Assembly (NCBI GenBank): GCA_037833965.1
Contig: AP031358.1
Span: forward strand, 12,346,001-12,410,000
Source: Marchantia polymorpha subsp. ruderalis
Taxonomy: Eukaryota; Streptophyta; Marchantiopsida; Marchantiales; Marchantiaceae
Reading direction: 5' to 3'
Length of the DNA: 64,000 nt
How positions within the stretch are numbered: position 1 is the stretch's first letter; each line of letters opens with the position of its first letter. The translations under genes were made by a program, and so were the position numbers. The notes beneath the pieces were generated by a model. The model saw nothing but the letters and a program-made list of their open reading frames with translations. It did no database searches and was not told the origin of the DNA. Shown piece after piece: positions 30,501 through 41,134 of the stretch.

Positions 30501-30693
30501 AAGCTCGATGCCTTTCTGTCGAAGGCACAGGATACCATGTCCGCCCTCGAAGGGGAGGTGTCCGCGGCGTTGCAGAGGTTGGGACTGCGCAGTCGAGCGG
30601 AAGATTGGCAGGGTAGGGAGTTAGTGCGCGGCAGTCGGCCGCGCAGGAGACGTAGTACAGGTTCCGCGGAGTGTAGTGTAGCGTGGTTCCGTG
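27567..30693 (+). CDS. LTR-encoded coiled-coil protein, family B form (about 1,040 aa), runs into the 30693 joint
   Basis: The family B counterpart of the A LTR ORF. The extended N-terminus (MTFDRAAENV) is followed by the domain shared with A, at about residues 90-305 (LRAFEERL, LDFLLWGWN, RTRDYKDRFRR, GGTLNHLSPFLINFY, LTAAELEHFPP). Basic clusters PRKRRW and RPKQKARR come next, then a P/S/R/H-rich middle with SPVHR repeats (coded by the palindrome CCTGTGCACAGG) and APSA/SPSA segments. An acidic run (DDDDGG, TEEEEEEI), a long coiled coil and a basic tail ending RPRRRRSTGSAEC complete it. It is in the same sense as gag-pol. The conserved ends and free-evolving middle, compared with A, point to selection on the protein. 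Function unknown. Confidence 0.75.
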
Positions 30694-30718
30694 ATACGAG
30701 CTCTTCCGAGCTCGTATC
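30693..30718. other. Palindromic rearrangement joint between B LTR and A LTR sequence
   Basis: B LTR sequence (up to about 30693) meets A LTR sequence (from about 30700). GATACGAGCTC and its exact reverse complement GAGCTCGTATC flank TTCC here. The short stretch ATACGA belongs to neither LTR and copies the A-side sequence in inverted orientation. There is no target duplication, so this is not an insertion boundary. It is the best candidate for the joint of the 60.76-kb repeat. Confidence 0.65.
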
Positions 30719-32377
30719 ATCCTCAGTCTCGAGGATTTCAGTCGCCACCGAATCCCTTGGCGACTCCCTGGAACTGTGGCGCGCAGCAGCTTCTGCTGCG
30801 ACTGCTGCTCCACTGCCTGCTAAAATATCCAGGGCAGTGGGAGATCCCACTGTTTGAGCCCCTGTTCCGGCTCGATCTTCGGTTTGTGAAGGGGTCGACG
30901 CCGCAGTGACTTTTGTCACTCTTGCACCGCCCGCTTCTGCTGCCTGTCCTTCCGGCGCAATCTGCGCGGAAGGTGTCCTTGCTGAAGGTGCGTCCGCCGA
31001 AGGCGTCCGCACACTGGTCGTTGGCCCCATCCGTCTCGCAGTCGGCGAATCCGGCTGACTCTCTGTTGTCCGACTCGCAGTCGGCCGACCAGCAGTTGTC
31101 CGACTGGGAGTCGGATACACCCTGCGCGTCTTGACTCCACTTGGCCTACTTGTTGGGGGCGTTCTTCCAGAAGTGCCTTCCGCCGAAGACGACCCTCTGA
31201 GGATTGTTGGTTCGTCAGCCAAACTCTCTTCCACTTCCGGCCTGCTGTCCGGTTCAACGCGCCGTTCAGTTGGCCTTCCTTCCGTCTGTCGACCTTCAGT
31301 CATCCGACTCGCAGTCGGCCGGCTGTCAGTCCGTCCATCTCCTCCCGAAGGCCGTGGTGCCTTCTGTGCAGAGGTTTCTGCCGTCTTCCCTAGAACCTGA
31401 GCGATTATCTCTTCCTGTGTGAGATTCCGCCGGGTCGGAGTTCGCCTGGTCTCCTCAGTAACAGTTGGCATTCTGCGTGCCCTCTGTTTTGGTCGACTAT
31501 GAGGCTCGGGGGTGGGCCGACCACGAGTCGGCGCAGCTGGTACTTCCGGCTGCCTGTCCTCAGGTCTCTCATCCCACTTCCGCTTGCGCGGAATGCGCTC
31601 ACTTCGACGTTCTTCTGCTGCTCTGGCTGGAGCCGGAGCCGGAGGCGTACTGGCAGGTTCCTCGTCCGGATCCGTGTCTACTTCGGCCTCCCTCGAATAT
31701 CTACCTGGATAAGACCGGCTCAGCTGCGGAAACCGAGTTTTCTCAGCATTCGTCAAACATCCCATCGCCCGGTAAAACACGATTAAGTAAGGCGATAGAT
31801 GATTGAGCGTTCCTCCCCTCTCTTCTTGCGCATGTTGGCGCGTCACCTTCCACAGGAGCCGTGCCCAATGCACCGGAGCTCCTGACAACACTAGCTCCAC
31901 GAACTCTACCTGCCAACCATGCATGTAAGCGGTCTTGGTCGGCTGCAATATCTGCAGCAATGCTGTCGCGACATTTCTCCGCAATCGATCCTTGTAATCC
32001 CGAGTCCGGAAACCGTTCTTGGGATGTCTAGCCACCTTGAAGAGCTCGTTGTAAGAGACTTCTTCCTCCTGGGACACTTTCACGCTGTCGGCCTCGAAGA
32101 GGATATCCCCTTCCTCGCCGGCACACCTGCCCAACACCTGCGCCCAATTGCAAATTTCCCATCTCTCTGGGTGTGGGCGAAATCCGCGAGAAGGCTTGTG
32201 TCTCTCTTGCAGGTACTCGCGCACCATCTCCGGACACGTCCAATTCCACCCCCAGAGGAGAAAATCGAGCTTCAGCCTCGTCAGCACATCTTGAAATGCG
32301 CGTAGACCGATCTGCGGCACCCTTAGTGGAGACACTCGCAGTTGGGGAACCTTCGACATTGCGTTGCCTGCACACAC
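30700..32377 (-). pseudogene. LTR-encoded coiled-coil protein, N-terminal part (copy A-3)
   Basis: The first 555 or so codons of the family A LTR ORF, from MCAGNAMSKV through the conserved N-terminal domain and the P/S/T/R-rich middle to the acidic patch. It is an incomplete relic next to the 30693-30718 joint. Confidence 0.8.
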
Positions 32378-33714
32378 AAACGTTCTCCCTTTCGCTCACT
32401 CTCTCACAATCGCCACTGCGCGTCGGCCACTCAAGCACTGACTGCTCACTCTCTCTGCGCTCGTTCAAGATCGCTACTCCCAATTCTTTCAAGGTCCGCC
32501 AAGATCCTTGTGCAACTCGTCTCCGCACTCTCTACTCTCACTGCAGGTCGCTCCGCCCTTGCGCGTAATCTTGGAACTGGAAATTGCAAAGTCAAGAATG
32601 AGAGAATGAGACTGGAGCGCAGTCTTTTCTTCTCCGATTTCAAGAACGTCCAACGTTCTTACTGGTTGCAACGTACGCAGCCGGCTATACGGCTTAACGG
32701 TTCGCCCTTTGCATGCGCGAATTCACGTCTCCGCATTGCGCGCATTCGCATGCTTAAACGTTGAATTCTCCCGCCGCCGCCACCTTCCGGACTCGAGTCC
32801 GCTGCAGGGTATACGTCGGCCCTGTTGTCTTTTCCTAACCCGCCCTTCTCCGGAGGCGTGTCGCCGCTGGTGCGTTCATTATCCGTCGGCGCCTTGCTGG
32901 AGGCGCACATCCAGCCGGAGCGAATTACGCCGGCGCGCAGTCGTACCGCCTATTTTGTCCTTTATGTCTCGTCCGTTGCTGCCAGCGCATATCCGTCAGC
33001 GCAACTCATGCCAGCGCATGCGGCCGTCAGCGCCACGTCGGAGGCGTACATCCGACCGGCGCTTTCCTTCCATGAACAGCCGCCAAGGGCGCTTCCGACT
33101 CTGAGTTGGTTTCCTCCTGTGAGCGCGTGATTCCGCCGAAGGCGCATCGCCGAGGGCGTACGGGAATCCTTTCCGGCTGTGAACCCTAGCGCGAACGGCG
33201 CATGTCCGGCTACGAGTTTTCCGACGCTCATAACTTCTCCATTCCTGATCCATCTCCGGCGCTCTTGGACTCGTTAGAACGAGCGTCCCGAGCTCTTTCT
33301 AATGCAACTTCAACCAACTGGATCTACCGTGTATCCCGATTGTTATGAAGGTTTTCCCTTTCCGCGCTAGCGGCGCTTCGCCGAAGGCGCACTCATGGTC
33401 GGATGCCTTTAGAGGTCCGGGCCCTTCTCCTGACGTCTTTAGCAAAACCTCCTCCTGAGGTGTCTGCGCCGGAAGCGTAGCTTCCTTATACGCTAGAGGC
33501 GCGTGAGTAGAGATACCTCAAAAAGGAGCTTTTGCCGAAGGCGCCGAAGACGTTGGCGTTGGTACATCCGACTACGTGATTCTTTGTGCCCTCGTGACGA
33601 TCTCATCAATCCACTCTATTTAGCGTACCCTTCTCTAGCTACAAACACTGCTTTGGTACTAGTTTTCTAAAATTGTTTAAATTCTGCAAAAAAAACAAAA
33701 AGTGTGTTACCACA
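30700..33714 (-). repeat. Family A LTR fragment (copy A-3)
   Basis: The U3-side 3.0 kb of an A LTR, ending with GTGTTACCACA at 33714. It inserted into the ORF region of a plus-strand B LTR. The flank AGGAG at 33715-33719 is the B sequence at the insertion point, as the uninterrupted copy at about 28980 shows. It contains the N-terminal part of the LTR ORF (30700-32377) and the 65-bp inverted repeat. Confidence 0.88.
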
Positions 33715-35442
33715 AGGAGCAGTCCGCCTGTGCACAGGCGCTCGCCTGTGCACAGGTCGCCTGTGCACAGGTCACCTCCACACGTGCCGCCTGTGCACAG
33801 GCAGGAATCACCCCCGTTCCAACGAAGGAAGGGGAAGGAGCCGGCGGAAGAGCCGCCTACGAGACACCGGCCCTCGGGCCCAGACCCTCCGGCGCACCAC
33901 GCGCCGCAATTTGCGCCTTCGGCGCCAGGGCCTTCGAGCCGAGGAGATACGAGCAGGGAGTGTGCGGAGGCCACACTATCGGCGGGTAATCCGCCGGTAG
34001 ATGCGCCTTCGGCGGTAGGGCCTCAGGGCCAAGGGACATCGGGCGAGCGACCCCCGGCCATGTCGCCTTTGGCGATGGACGTCCGCGGCGCTACGCCTGC
34101 GGCGGACAAGGCGCCGGCATTTGCGCCTGCGCACAGGCCAAGCACAGCCCCCGCAGACCGATCAAGGGAGCAGCAACAGACGGAGGAGCGGAGTGATTGT
34201 CCGCGGGATGAAATTTCGATGCGCGGTGCGCAATCAAACCCCGCGCAGTCACCCTCCGCTCGATCGCCTTCGGCGACGGACGACGGCGGCAGAGAGGATG
34301 CGGTAGACAATCAACAAGCGAGAGACGGGGATGCCGCACGGGTACATTCGCCTTCCGCCTTAGACATTTTGGCGACGAGCAGCGAGGCTGCAGCCGTGCC
34401 TTCGCAGGCAGCACACGTCGATGACGTGCAGCCCCACTCGGGGCAGTCGCCGACGCAATCAATGGCGACTGAAATTCTCCACTCGGATGATGACGACGGA
34501 GGCTCCACGGAAGAAATGTCAGGAGCAGAAGACACCGAGGAGGAGGAGGAGGAAATTGTTGGAGCGCCGGCGGCGGCGCTCTCTGAGCAGGTGATTCCGT
34601 TGCTGCGGTACTTGGATCGCAAGGTCGATAAATACGCCGACCCACTCCAGCCGGGATCTTACATCGAGTTAGTGCGCAGGCGGACTCGCACTAAAGTCCA
34701 CACCAGCAAGCTATTAGCTAGAGTGGACCAGGAGTTGAAGGAATTGAAGGAGAAGCATGCGTGCTTGTGGGGTCAGTACAAGCTTAATCAGAAATTCTAC
34801 AAGCACTCCGAGAAGATGAAGGATGAGAAACTGGGCGAGCTCACTAAGGAGCAGGTGAAGGTCAAGGAAGCACTCAACTCTGAGCAGGCCCAGAATCGGA
34901 TTTTGTCAGAGGAGCTCGTGCGACAGACGCGGTTGTTGGAACAATGTCAGCTCGCACGGCAGGCGGATGAAGAGTTAATCCGCAGGTTACAGTCAGAGTG
35001 TGGCGAATTGAGAGCGCAACGTGCTGAAGCCGAATCGCAATTAGTGATAATTGAAGAGGATCGCAGGAAGGAGGCGGATCGCACGAAGGTGGAGACGGCG
35101 AGGCGAGTCGCCCACTGTCTCAAGGGCTACGCCCACTGGGAAGTGAAGGCGCAGGAGAAACTCACACTGCGTGAGTTTGAATTGCGCGCAGCCGGGTTGT
35201 TGTCAGGCGACAGTAGGAGTCGGCGGAAGGTAGCGAAGAAGCTCGAGGCCTTTCTGTCGAAGGCACAGGATACCATGTCCGCCCTCGAAGGGGAGGTGTC
35301 CGCGGCGTTGCAGAGGTTGGGACTGCGCAGTCGAGCGGAAGATTGGCAGGGTAGGGAGTTAGTGCGCGGCAGTCGGCCGCGCAGGAGACGTAGTACAGGT
35401 TCCGCGGAGTGTAGTGTAGCGTGGTTCCGTGCAGGCGTGTAG
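33715..35442 (+). pseudogene. LTR-encoded coiled-coil protein, family B, C-terminal part
   Basis: About 575 codons of the B LTR ORF, from the SPVHR repeats through the acidic run (TEEEEEEIVG) and the coiled coil to the natural C-terminus (RRRRSTGSAECSVAWFRAGV). It shows where the B protein ends: 36 bp before the TATA box. The N-terminal part is not present at this copy because A-3 lies upstream. From about 34198 on it is almost identical to 29460-30693. Confidence 0.85.
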
Positions 35443-35478
35443 CGTAGTGCAGTGTAGTGTTAGGTAGGACTTGGAAGG

Positions 35479-35486
35479 TATAAAAT
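35479..35486 (+). promoter_or_regulatory. Probable TATA box of family B LTR
   Basis: TATAAAAT, followed at 35491-35507 by the hairpin CCAGGC-GTTTT-GCCTGG. The same pair is on the minus strand at 36640-36647 and 36619-36635. Position and order match family A, where the stem is CAAGGC/GCCTTG. Confidence 0.65.
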
Positions 35487-36683
35487 AGTTCCAGGCGTTT
35501 TGCCTGGGGTTCTTTCCCATCAGAAGTGCAGATCAGGAACCCATTTCCTTTGCGTGTTTGTGTCCTTAAGTTCTGTCACCACGCACGAGGAGTTACAACT
35601 TAGCGTTCCGCATTTTGTAGCTGAAGGCCTTCGGCCGAATGTTCAGAGCTAGTCCATTGGTTAGAGACTTGAGTGTAATAACCCACTAAAGGCTAAAACT
35701 GCAATATAGTGGTAGAAAGGTCGAACCCACAGGGACAGAGGAACACACAGGGTACAAAGTGTCACGTTTTAACAGACTATTGAGGAGTTTGAATTCTCAG
35801 GCAACTGTCACTCCCAGAAATACTGCAAGTGTCCACTCGGAGCGCACTCGGAGGTCGCACAGTGCAGCGTAACACACACACACACACACACCTGAAACTA
35901 CAGAAACACAACCCAGAGATCCGTTAGGACCTCTACTTCAAGATTTCAGGGGGAAAGTCTCTCACGAGCACACTCGGCAAAGCTGCGGGCAGTGACTTCC
36001 AACTCCGGCTTTTACAACACTTCCACTAGCTTGCTGCTAGTGTAGGAAACCCGGTTTGGACTGCCTACTTCGGATCGAAGTCACTCCTACGCGGTGAACA
36101 ACACTCTCAACTCACAAAACGCGCAGAGAACACAGGTCCGCACTGAAGGACTCACTGTGAAACATTCCAGTAACACAACAACAGTCTATTGAAGAGTTTG
36201 AATTCTCAGGCACTTGTCATTCCCAGAAATACTACAGGGGTTACCCTCAAGGCACCTGCTGCAGCGTAACCTGAATTTACAACCAAGGCTTACACGAAGT
36301 AGCAAAACTTCACTTTGGCATTCAGGGGAAAAATCCCAATGGAGTACAATCAGAAAGAAACACTCGAAGGTGTAGGGGCGAAACTGTTCAAGTATCTAAC
36401 TAGTCACTGGCTCTGAGCATCGGCAGTCACCTGCAGGTGCAGATCCGAACTACTCAAGTCTCTAACCAATGTACTAGCTCTGAACATTCGGCCGAAGGCC
36501 TTCAGCTACAAAATGCGGAACGCTAAGTTGTAACTCCTCGTGCGTGGTGACAGAACTCAAGGACACAAACACGCAAAGGAAATGGGTTCCTGATCTGCAC
36601 TTCTGATGGGAAAGAACCCCAGGCAAAACGCCTGGAACTATTTTATACCTTCTAAGTCCTACCTAGCACTACACTGTACTACG

Positions 36684-39600
36684 CTACACGCCTGCACGGA
36701 ACCACGCTACACTACACTCCGCGGAACCTGTACTACGTCTCCTGCGCGGCCGACTGCCGCGCACTAACTCCCTACCCTGCCACTCTTCCGCTCGACTGCG
36801 CAGTCCCAACCGCTGCAACGCCGCGGACACCTCCCCCTCGAGGGCGGACATGGTATCCTGTGCCTTCGACAGAAAGGCCTCGAGCTTCTTCGCTACCTTC
36901 CGCCGACTCCTACTGTCGCTTGACAACAACCCGGCTGCGCGCAATTCAAACTCACGCAGTGTGAGTTTCTCCTGCGCCTTCACTTCCCAGTGGGCGTAGC
37001 CCTTGAGACAGTGGGCGACTCGCCTCGCCGTCTCCACCTTCGTGCGATCCGCCTCCTTCCTGCGATCCTCTTCAATCATCACTAATTGCGATTCGGCTTC
37101 AGCACGTTGCGCTCTCAATTCGCCACACTCTGACTGCAACCTGCGGATTAACTCTTCATCCGCCTGCCGTGCGAGCTGACATTGTTCCAACAACCGCGTC
37201 TGTCGCACGAGCTCCTCTGACAAAATCCGATTCTGGGCCTGCTCAGAATCGAGCGCTTCCTTGACCTTCACCTGCTCCTTGGTGAGCTCGCCCAGTTTCT
37301 CATCCTTCATCTTCTCGGAGTGCTTGTAGAATTTCTAATTAAGCTTGTACTGACCCCACAAGCACTCATGCTTCTCCTTCAAGTCCCTCAACTCCTGGTC
37401 CACTCTAGCTAATAGCTTGCTGGTGTGGACTTTAGTGCGAGTCCGCCTGCGCACTAACTCGATGTAAGATCCCGGCTGGAGTGGGTCGGCGTATTTATCG
37501 ACCTTGCGATCCAAGTACCGCAGCAACGGAATCACCTGCTCAGAGAGCGCCGCCGCCGGCGCTCCAACAATTTCCTCCTCCTCCTCCTCGGTGTCTTCTG
37601 CTCCTGACATTTCTTCCGTGGAGCCTCCGTCGTCATCATCCGAGTGGAGAATTTCAGTCGCCATTGATTGCGTCGGCGACTGACCCGAGTGGGGCTGCAC
37701 GTCCTCGACGTGTGCTGCCTGCGAAGGCACGGCTGCAGCCTCGCTGCTCGTCGCCAAAATGTCTAAGGCGGAAGGCGAATGTACCCGAGCGGCATCCCCG
37801 TCGTTCGCTGGTTGATTGCCTACCGCATTCTCTCTGTCGCCGTCGTCCGTCGCCGAAGGCGATTGAGCGGAGGGTGGCTGCGCGGGGTTGGATTGCGCAT
37901 CGTGCATCGAGATTTCATCCCGCGGACAGTCGCTCCGCTCCATCGTCTGCTGCTCCCTTGATCGGTCCGTGGGGGCCGTGCCCGGCTCGTGCGCAGGCGC
38001 ATTTGCCGGCGCCTTGTCCGCCGCAGGCGTAGCGCCGCGGACATCTATCGCCGAAGGCGACATGGCCGGGGGCCGCACGTCCAATGTTCCTTGGCCTATA
38101 GGCCCTACCGCCGAAGGCGCATCTATCGGCGGACTTCCCGCCGATGGTGCGGCCTCCGCACGCTCTCTGCTCGTATCTCCTCGACTCGAAGGCCCTGGCG
38201 CCGAAGGCGCAAATTGCGGCGCGTGGTGCGCCGGAGGGTCTGGCCCCGAGGGCCGGTGTCTCGTAGGCGGTTCTTCCGCCGGCTCCTTCCCCTTCCTATG
38301 TTGGAACGGGGGTGATTCTTGCCTGTGCACAGGCGGCACGTGCGGAGGTGTTCTGTGCACAGGCGACCTGTGCACAGGTGACCTGTGCACAGGTGACCTG
38401 TGCACAGGCAAGCGCCTGTGCACAGGCGGACTGCTCCTTCCCACGCGTAAGCGTAGATCCACGTCCACTTGTGTTCGCCGGTCCGCGGAGGCTCGTCCGT
38501 CCGCGGAGGCTCGCCTGTGCGCAAACGGAACATCTGTCCGCATCGCACGTGGTAACTCCGGAGGCCCCTGGCCCGTAGGCGGCCTCTCTCCCGACGAGGT
38601 TGCAGCGTGGCCCGTTGCTCCTGCGGTCGTCCGCGCTTCTTCTCGCCTCTCTGGCGACGCACTTCCTATCTCCGTCGCAATCGTCGCCGTGTCTGCACTG
38701 TCAGCTGGCAACACCAGCCTGCGTGCCTTCTGCTTCGGCCGGCTGTATGGCTCGCACAGCGGCCGCGGTCGAATGGGAGCAGAGGGTTCTTGATGCTGCT
38801 CCTCTTCGGACTCTTCCCTCCATCGCCGCTTCCGCGGCACTCGCGCTGCAGGAGTGTGTCTCCCTTCGTCCCTCCGTCTTGATGGGGTAGAAGTCGGTGA
38901 CTCCTCCGCATCAGTGTCGACCTCGTTCTCCCGCACATACTTCCCGGGATGGTCGATGGACAATGGCGGAAAATGTTCAAGCTCCGCCGCTGTCAAACAA
39001 TTCCGCTGTCGATAAAAATTGATGAGGAAAGGAGAAAGATGGTTTAGAGTTCCCCCCTTCTCCTCAAACGCGTGCTGTCGCATCACCCTGTGCAGGATGC
39101 TCGCCCAGTGAATTGGAGTTCCCTCGATGACGCACTCCACAAAAGAGACCTGCCACAATGTGATGTAGCAGGCGCGGTGCGGCTGCAGTAATTGCATCAG
39201 CGCCGCGGACAAAGTCCGGCGAAATCGATCCTTGTAATCACGGGTCCTGTACCCATTCTTGGTAGACCTCCCGGTCTTGAACAGCTCCACAAATTGCGCC
39301 TCTTCTTGTTTGGTCACCTTGATGCTCTCACTGTCGAAAAGGAGATGCCCTGGCATGCCAGCACATCTTTCCAACGCCTGCGCCCAATCTTGGACTGTCC
39401 ACCGATCAACATGCGGACGCAATCCGCGCGAGGGTGGTCCCTGTGGCTCTAGCCACTCGCGCACCATATTCGCACAGATGTAATTCCATCCCCATAGCAA
39501 GAAATCGAGCTTTCTTGCTATTAAGCGCTCTTCGAAAGCGCGCAGCCCGTTCTGCGGCAGGCGAAGTGGCACCATCCGCAATCTGCTCGGTCTCGTCATT

Positions 39601-39851
39601 GCGTTCCTGGGGTTCGCTCGCCCGCTCATTCTACTTCCGCACTGTCCGCGTTTCTTTCTCTCTCGGCAAACTCTAATCGCTCTCAATTCCAAATCACGCG
39701 CACTCACTTCTCCCTCAATCAACAAGAAATCTCCTGTGTGACGACGTCGAGAATGCTCCGCAGCCAGCAGATGGATGCGCGCAGCGCGCACAAGAGATTG
39801 GAATCGCGAATTCAAGAATGGGACGTTCTCCGCCGCCCGGTCGAAGGTCAT
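36684..39851 (-). pseudogene. LTR-encoded coiled-coil protein, family B (relic, about one break)
   Basis: The B-type LTR ORF starting MTFDRAAENV at 39851 and ending with the basic tail and WFRAGV at 36684. All parts described at 27567-30693 are recognisable. The SPVHR block is the longest seen, with six CCTGTGCACAGG-type units at about 38325-38430. The frame is broken about once. A protein of this family is recognisable in every A and B LTR here that keeps the region. Confidence 0.85.
38322..38432. repeat. Palindromic coding minisatellite, (SPVHR)n / CCTGTGCACAGG
   Basis: Six closely spaced copies of the 12-bp perfect palindrome CCTGTGCACAGG (one with a single change), in 15-bp units encoding SPVHR in the LTR ORF. 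The other B LTRs have about four (28985-29065), four (33725-33805) and three (49190-49255). Single copies and the variant CCTGTGCGCAGG also occur in non-coding U3, for example at 13600-14060 and 40138-40590. Confidence 0.85.
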
Positions 39852-41134
39852 GGTCGGCTCTTGGTCGTGAAGAACGTCTCACTTGATGGCCGCGCCGGCT
39901 GTACGCTGGAACGGTCTTCGCTCTCACGCGCGGCTTCACGCTCCGCCGTCGTCGATTAAACTCTCACGCTCGAATTGGCGGATTTGAACTCCGCGAGCGT
40001 GTCGCCCTGCGGACATGGGGGCGTAGCGCCGAAGGCGAGTTTTCTGCCTTGCGCGGTACACTTGTTCGTACCGCCCCTCGGCCAATCTCCCGCTGCCTTG
40101 ACGCGTGTGTCCGCATGTCGGACAAAAATTCAACTCCTGCCTGTGCGCAGGCAGGGGCCTCGGCGGATTCTCCGCCGGCGCGGAACTTGAACATCCTCCT
40201 GTGCACAGGCGTTCGCCTGTGCGCAGGCGAATTCCGTCCGCGGCGCTGCGCTGGCGCGGAAGGCGTTGACCGTGGTCAGCCGTCTCCGTCCAGTCTGTCC
40301 GTTCCTTGTCTCTCCGTCGGCGCTTCCGCCGCCGCAACTCCGTCCGTCCAAGAGCGCATCCACCCGTGCCGTCCGCACGGTCCGTACCTATTGGATTACT
40401 CTGGCGGCTCTTCCGACGTACGCGGCGCTGCGCTGGCGCGGAAGGCGCCGTACACTTTCTACCTCACAAGGCGCATTTCTAGGGCCCAAGGCGGATTTTC
40501 CGCCGACGCCGAAGTGCCTGTGCACAGGCGAACGCCTGTGCGTAGGCGGACTTCGCGCCTTCCCTAACCCTACTTCGCCTGTGCACAGGCGAACGCCTTC
40601 GTCCGTGCATAGGACAAAACTTGAATCCCTCTTCCGCGTAGGCGGAATTCGCGCCGGTGGCGAACTCCTTCCGCCGTAGGCGACCGCCTCCGTTTCTTCC
40701 AGTAGCGATAACTCCCTAAGTCCTCGTCCGTTCCAAGCGTTCTTGGGCTCGTTAGAATCAGCGCGTCGAGCTCTTTCCAACGGGACCCTAACTTGGTCAA
40801 GGCGCCCGAGGGTTTACCTAATTACGGGGGTTTCCCTACAGACGCGGACGCAACCTCCGAAGGCGGGTTTTGCGCCTTGCGCCGTAGAGATCCTAACTGC
40901 GGAGCTCGCAGGGAGGGTGGTGCCTGTCCTTGCTGCGGCACCCCAAATCCCAGATTCTACAAGATCCCTCGAGAATCCCCGCGATCTTCCGGATTCACTC
41001 TGTTTTGATGTACCGAAGGCTATTTACAATGCTGCCAGGGTACAGTTTTTCAAAAATGTTTTAATTTCCTCAAAATTGCCAAAAGTGGGGTACCACATGC
41101 CCCCCTCCTCAATTGTGAGCGCCCACGCGAACAC

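Larger units (their letters stand above)
21462..30693 (+). repeat. Family B 3' LTR, split by a solo family A LTR
   Basis: The LTR starts TGTGGTACCCCACTT and runs to 21760. A solo A LTR is inserted (21761-26634, target duplication CGCCT), and the B LTR continues from 26640 to about 30693. The intact B LTR (35674-41097, minus) is 5,424 bp. The 1.2 kb before the ORF is non-coding U3 with many GC-rich palindromes. The LTR meets A-derived sequence at 30693-30700. Confidence 0.9.
33715..35673 (+). repeat. Family B LTR piece (plus) between copy A-3 and the minus B element
   Basis: The middle of a plus-strand B LTR: the ORF from its SPVHR repeats to the stop at 35442, the TATA box at 35479-35486 and the start of R. 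It ends where a minus-strand B element begins (TGTAATAACCC at 35674). TTGAG at 35669-35673 is the likely left target duplication. Its continuation in the B LTR corresponds to the sequence at 14905-15665. Confidence 0.87.
35674..41097 (-). repeat. Family B 3' LTR of the minus-strand element (uninterrupted, 5,424 bp)
   Basis: The only uninterrupted B LTR in the window, from TGTAATAACCCACTAAAGG to GGGGTACCACA. In sense order it holds 1.25 kb of palindrome-rich U3, the LTR ORF, the TATA box (36640-36647) and about 0.95 kb of R/U5. The R/U5 part has an (AC)n tract near 35873 and a 55-bp repeat (35773-35827 and 36182-36236). The polypurine tract adjoins at 41098. Confidence 0.94.

Noticed and set aside
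38322-38432. A CRISPR-like repeat array
   Set aside because: The repeats are 12-bp palindromes in 15-bp coding units without unique spacers, and the context is a plant retrotransposon.
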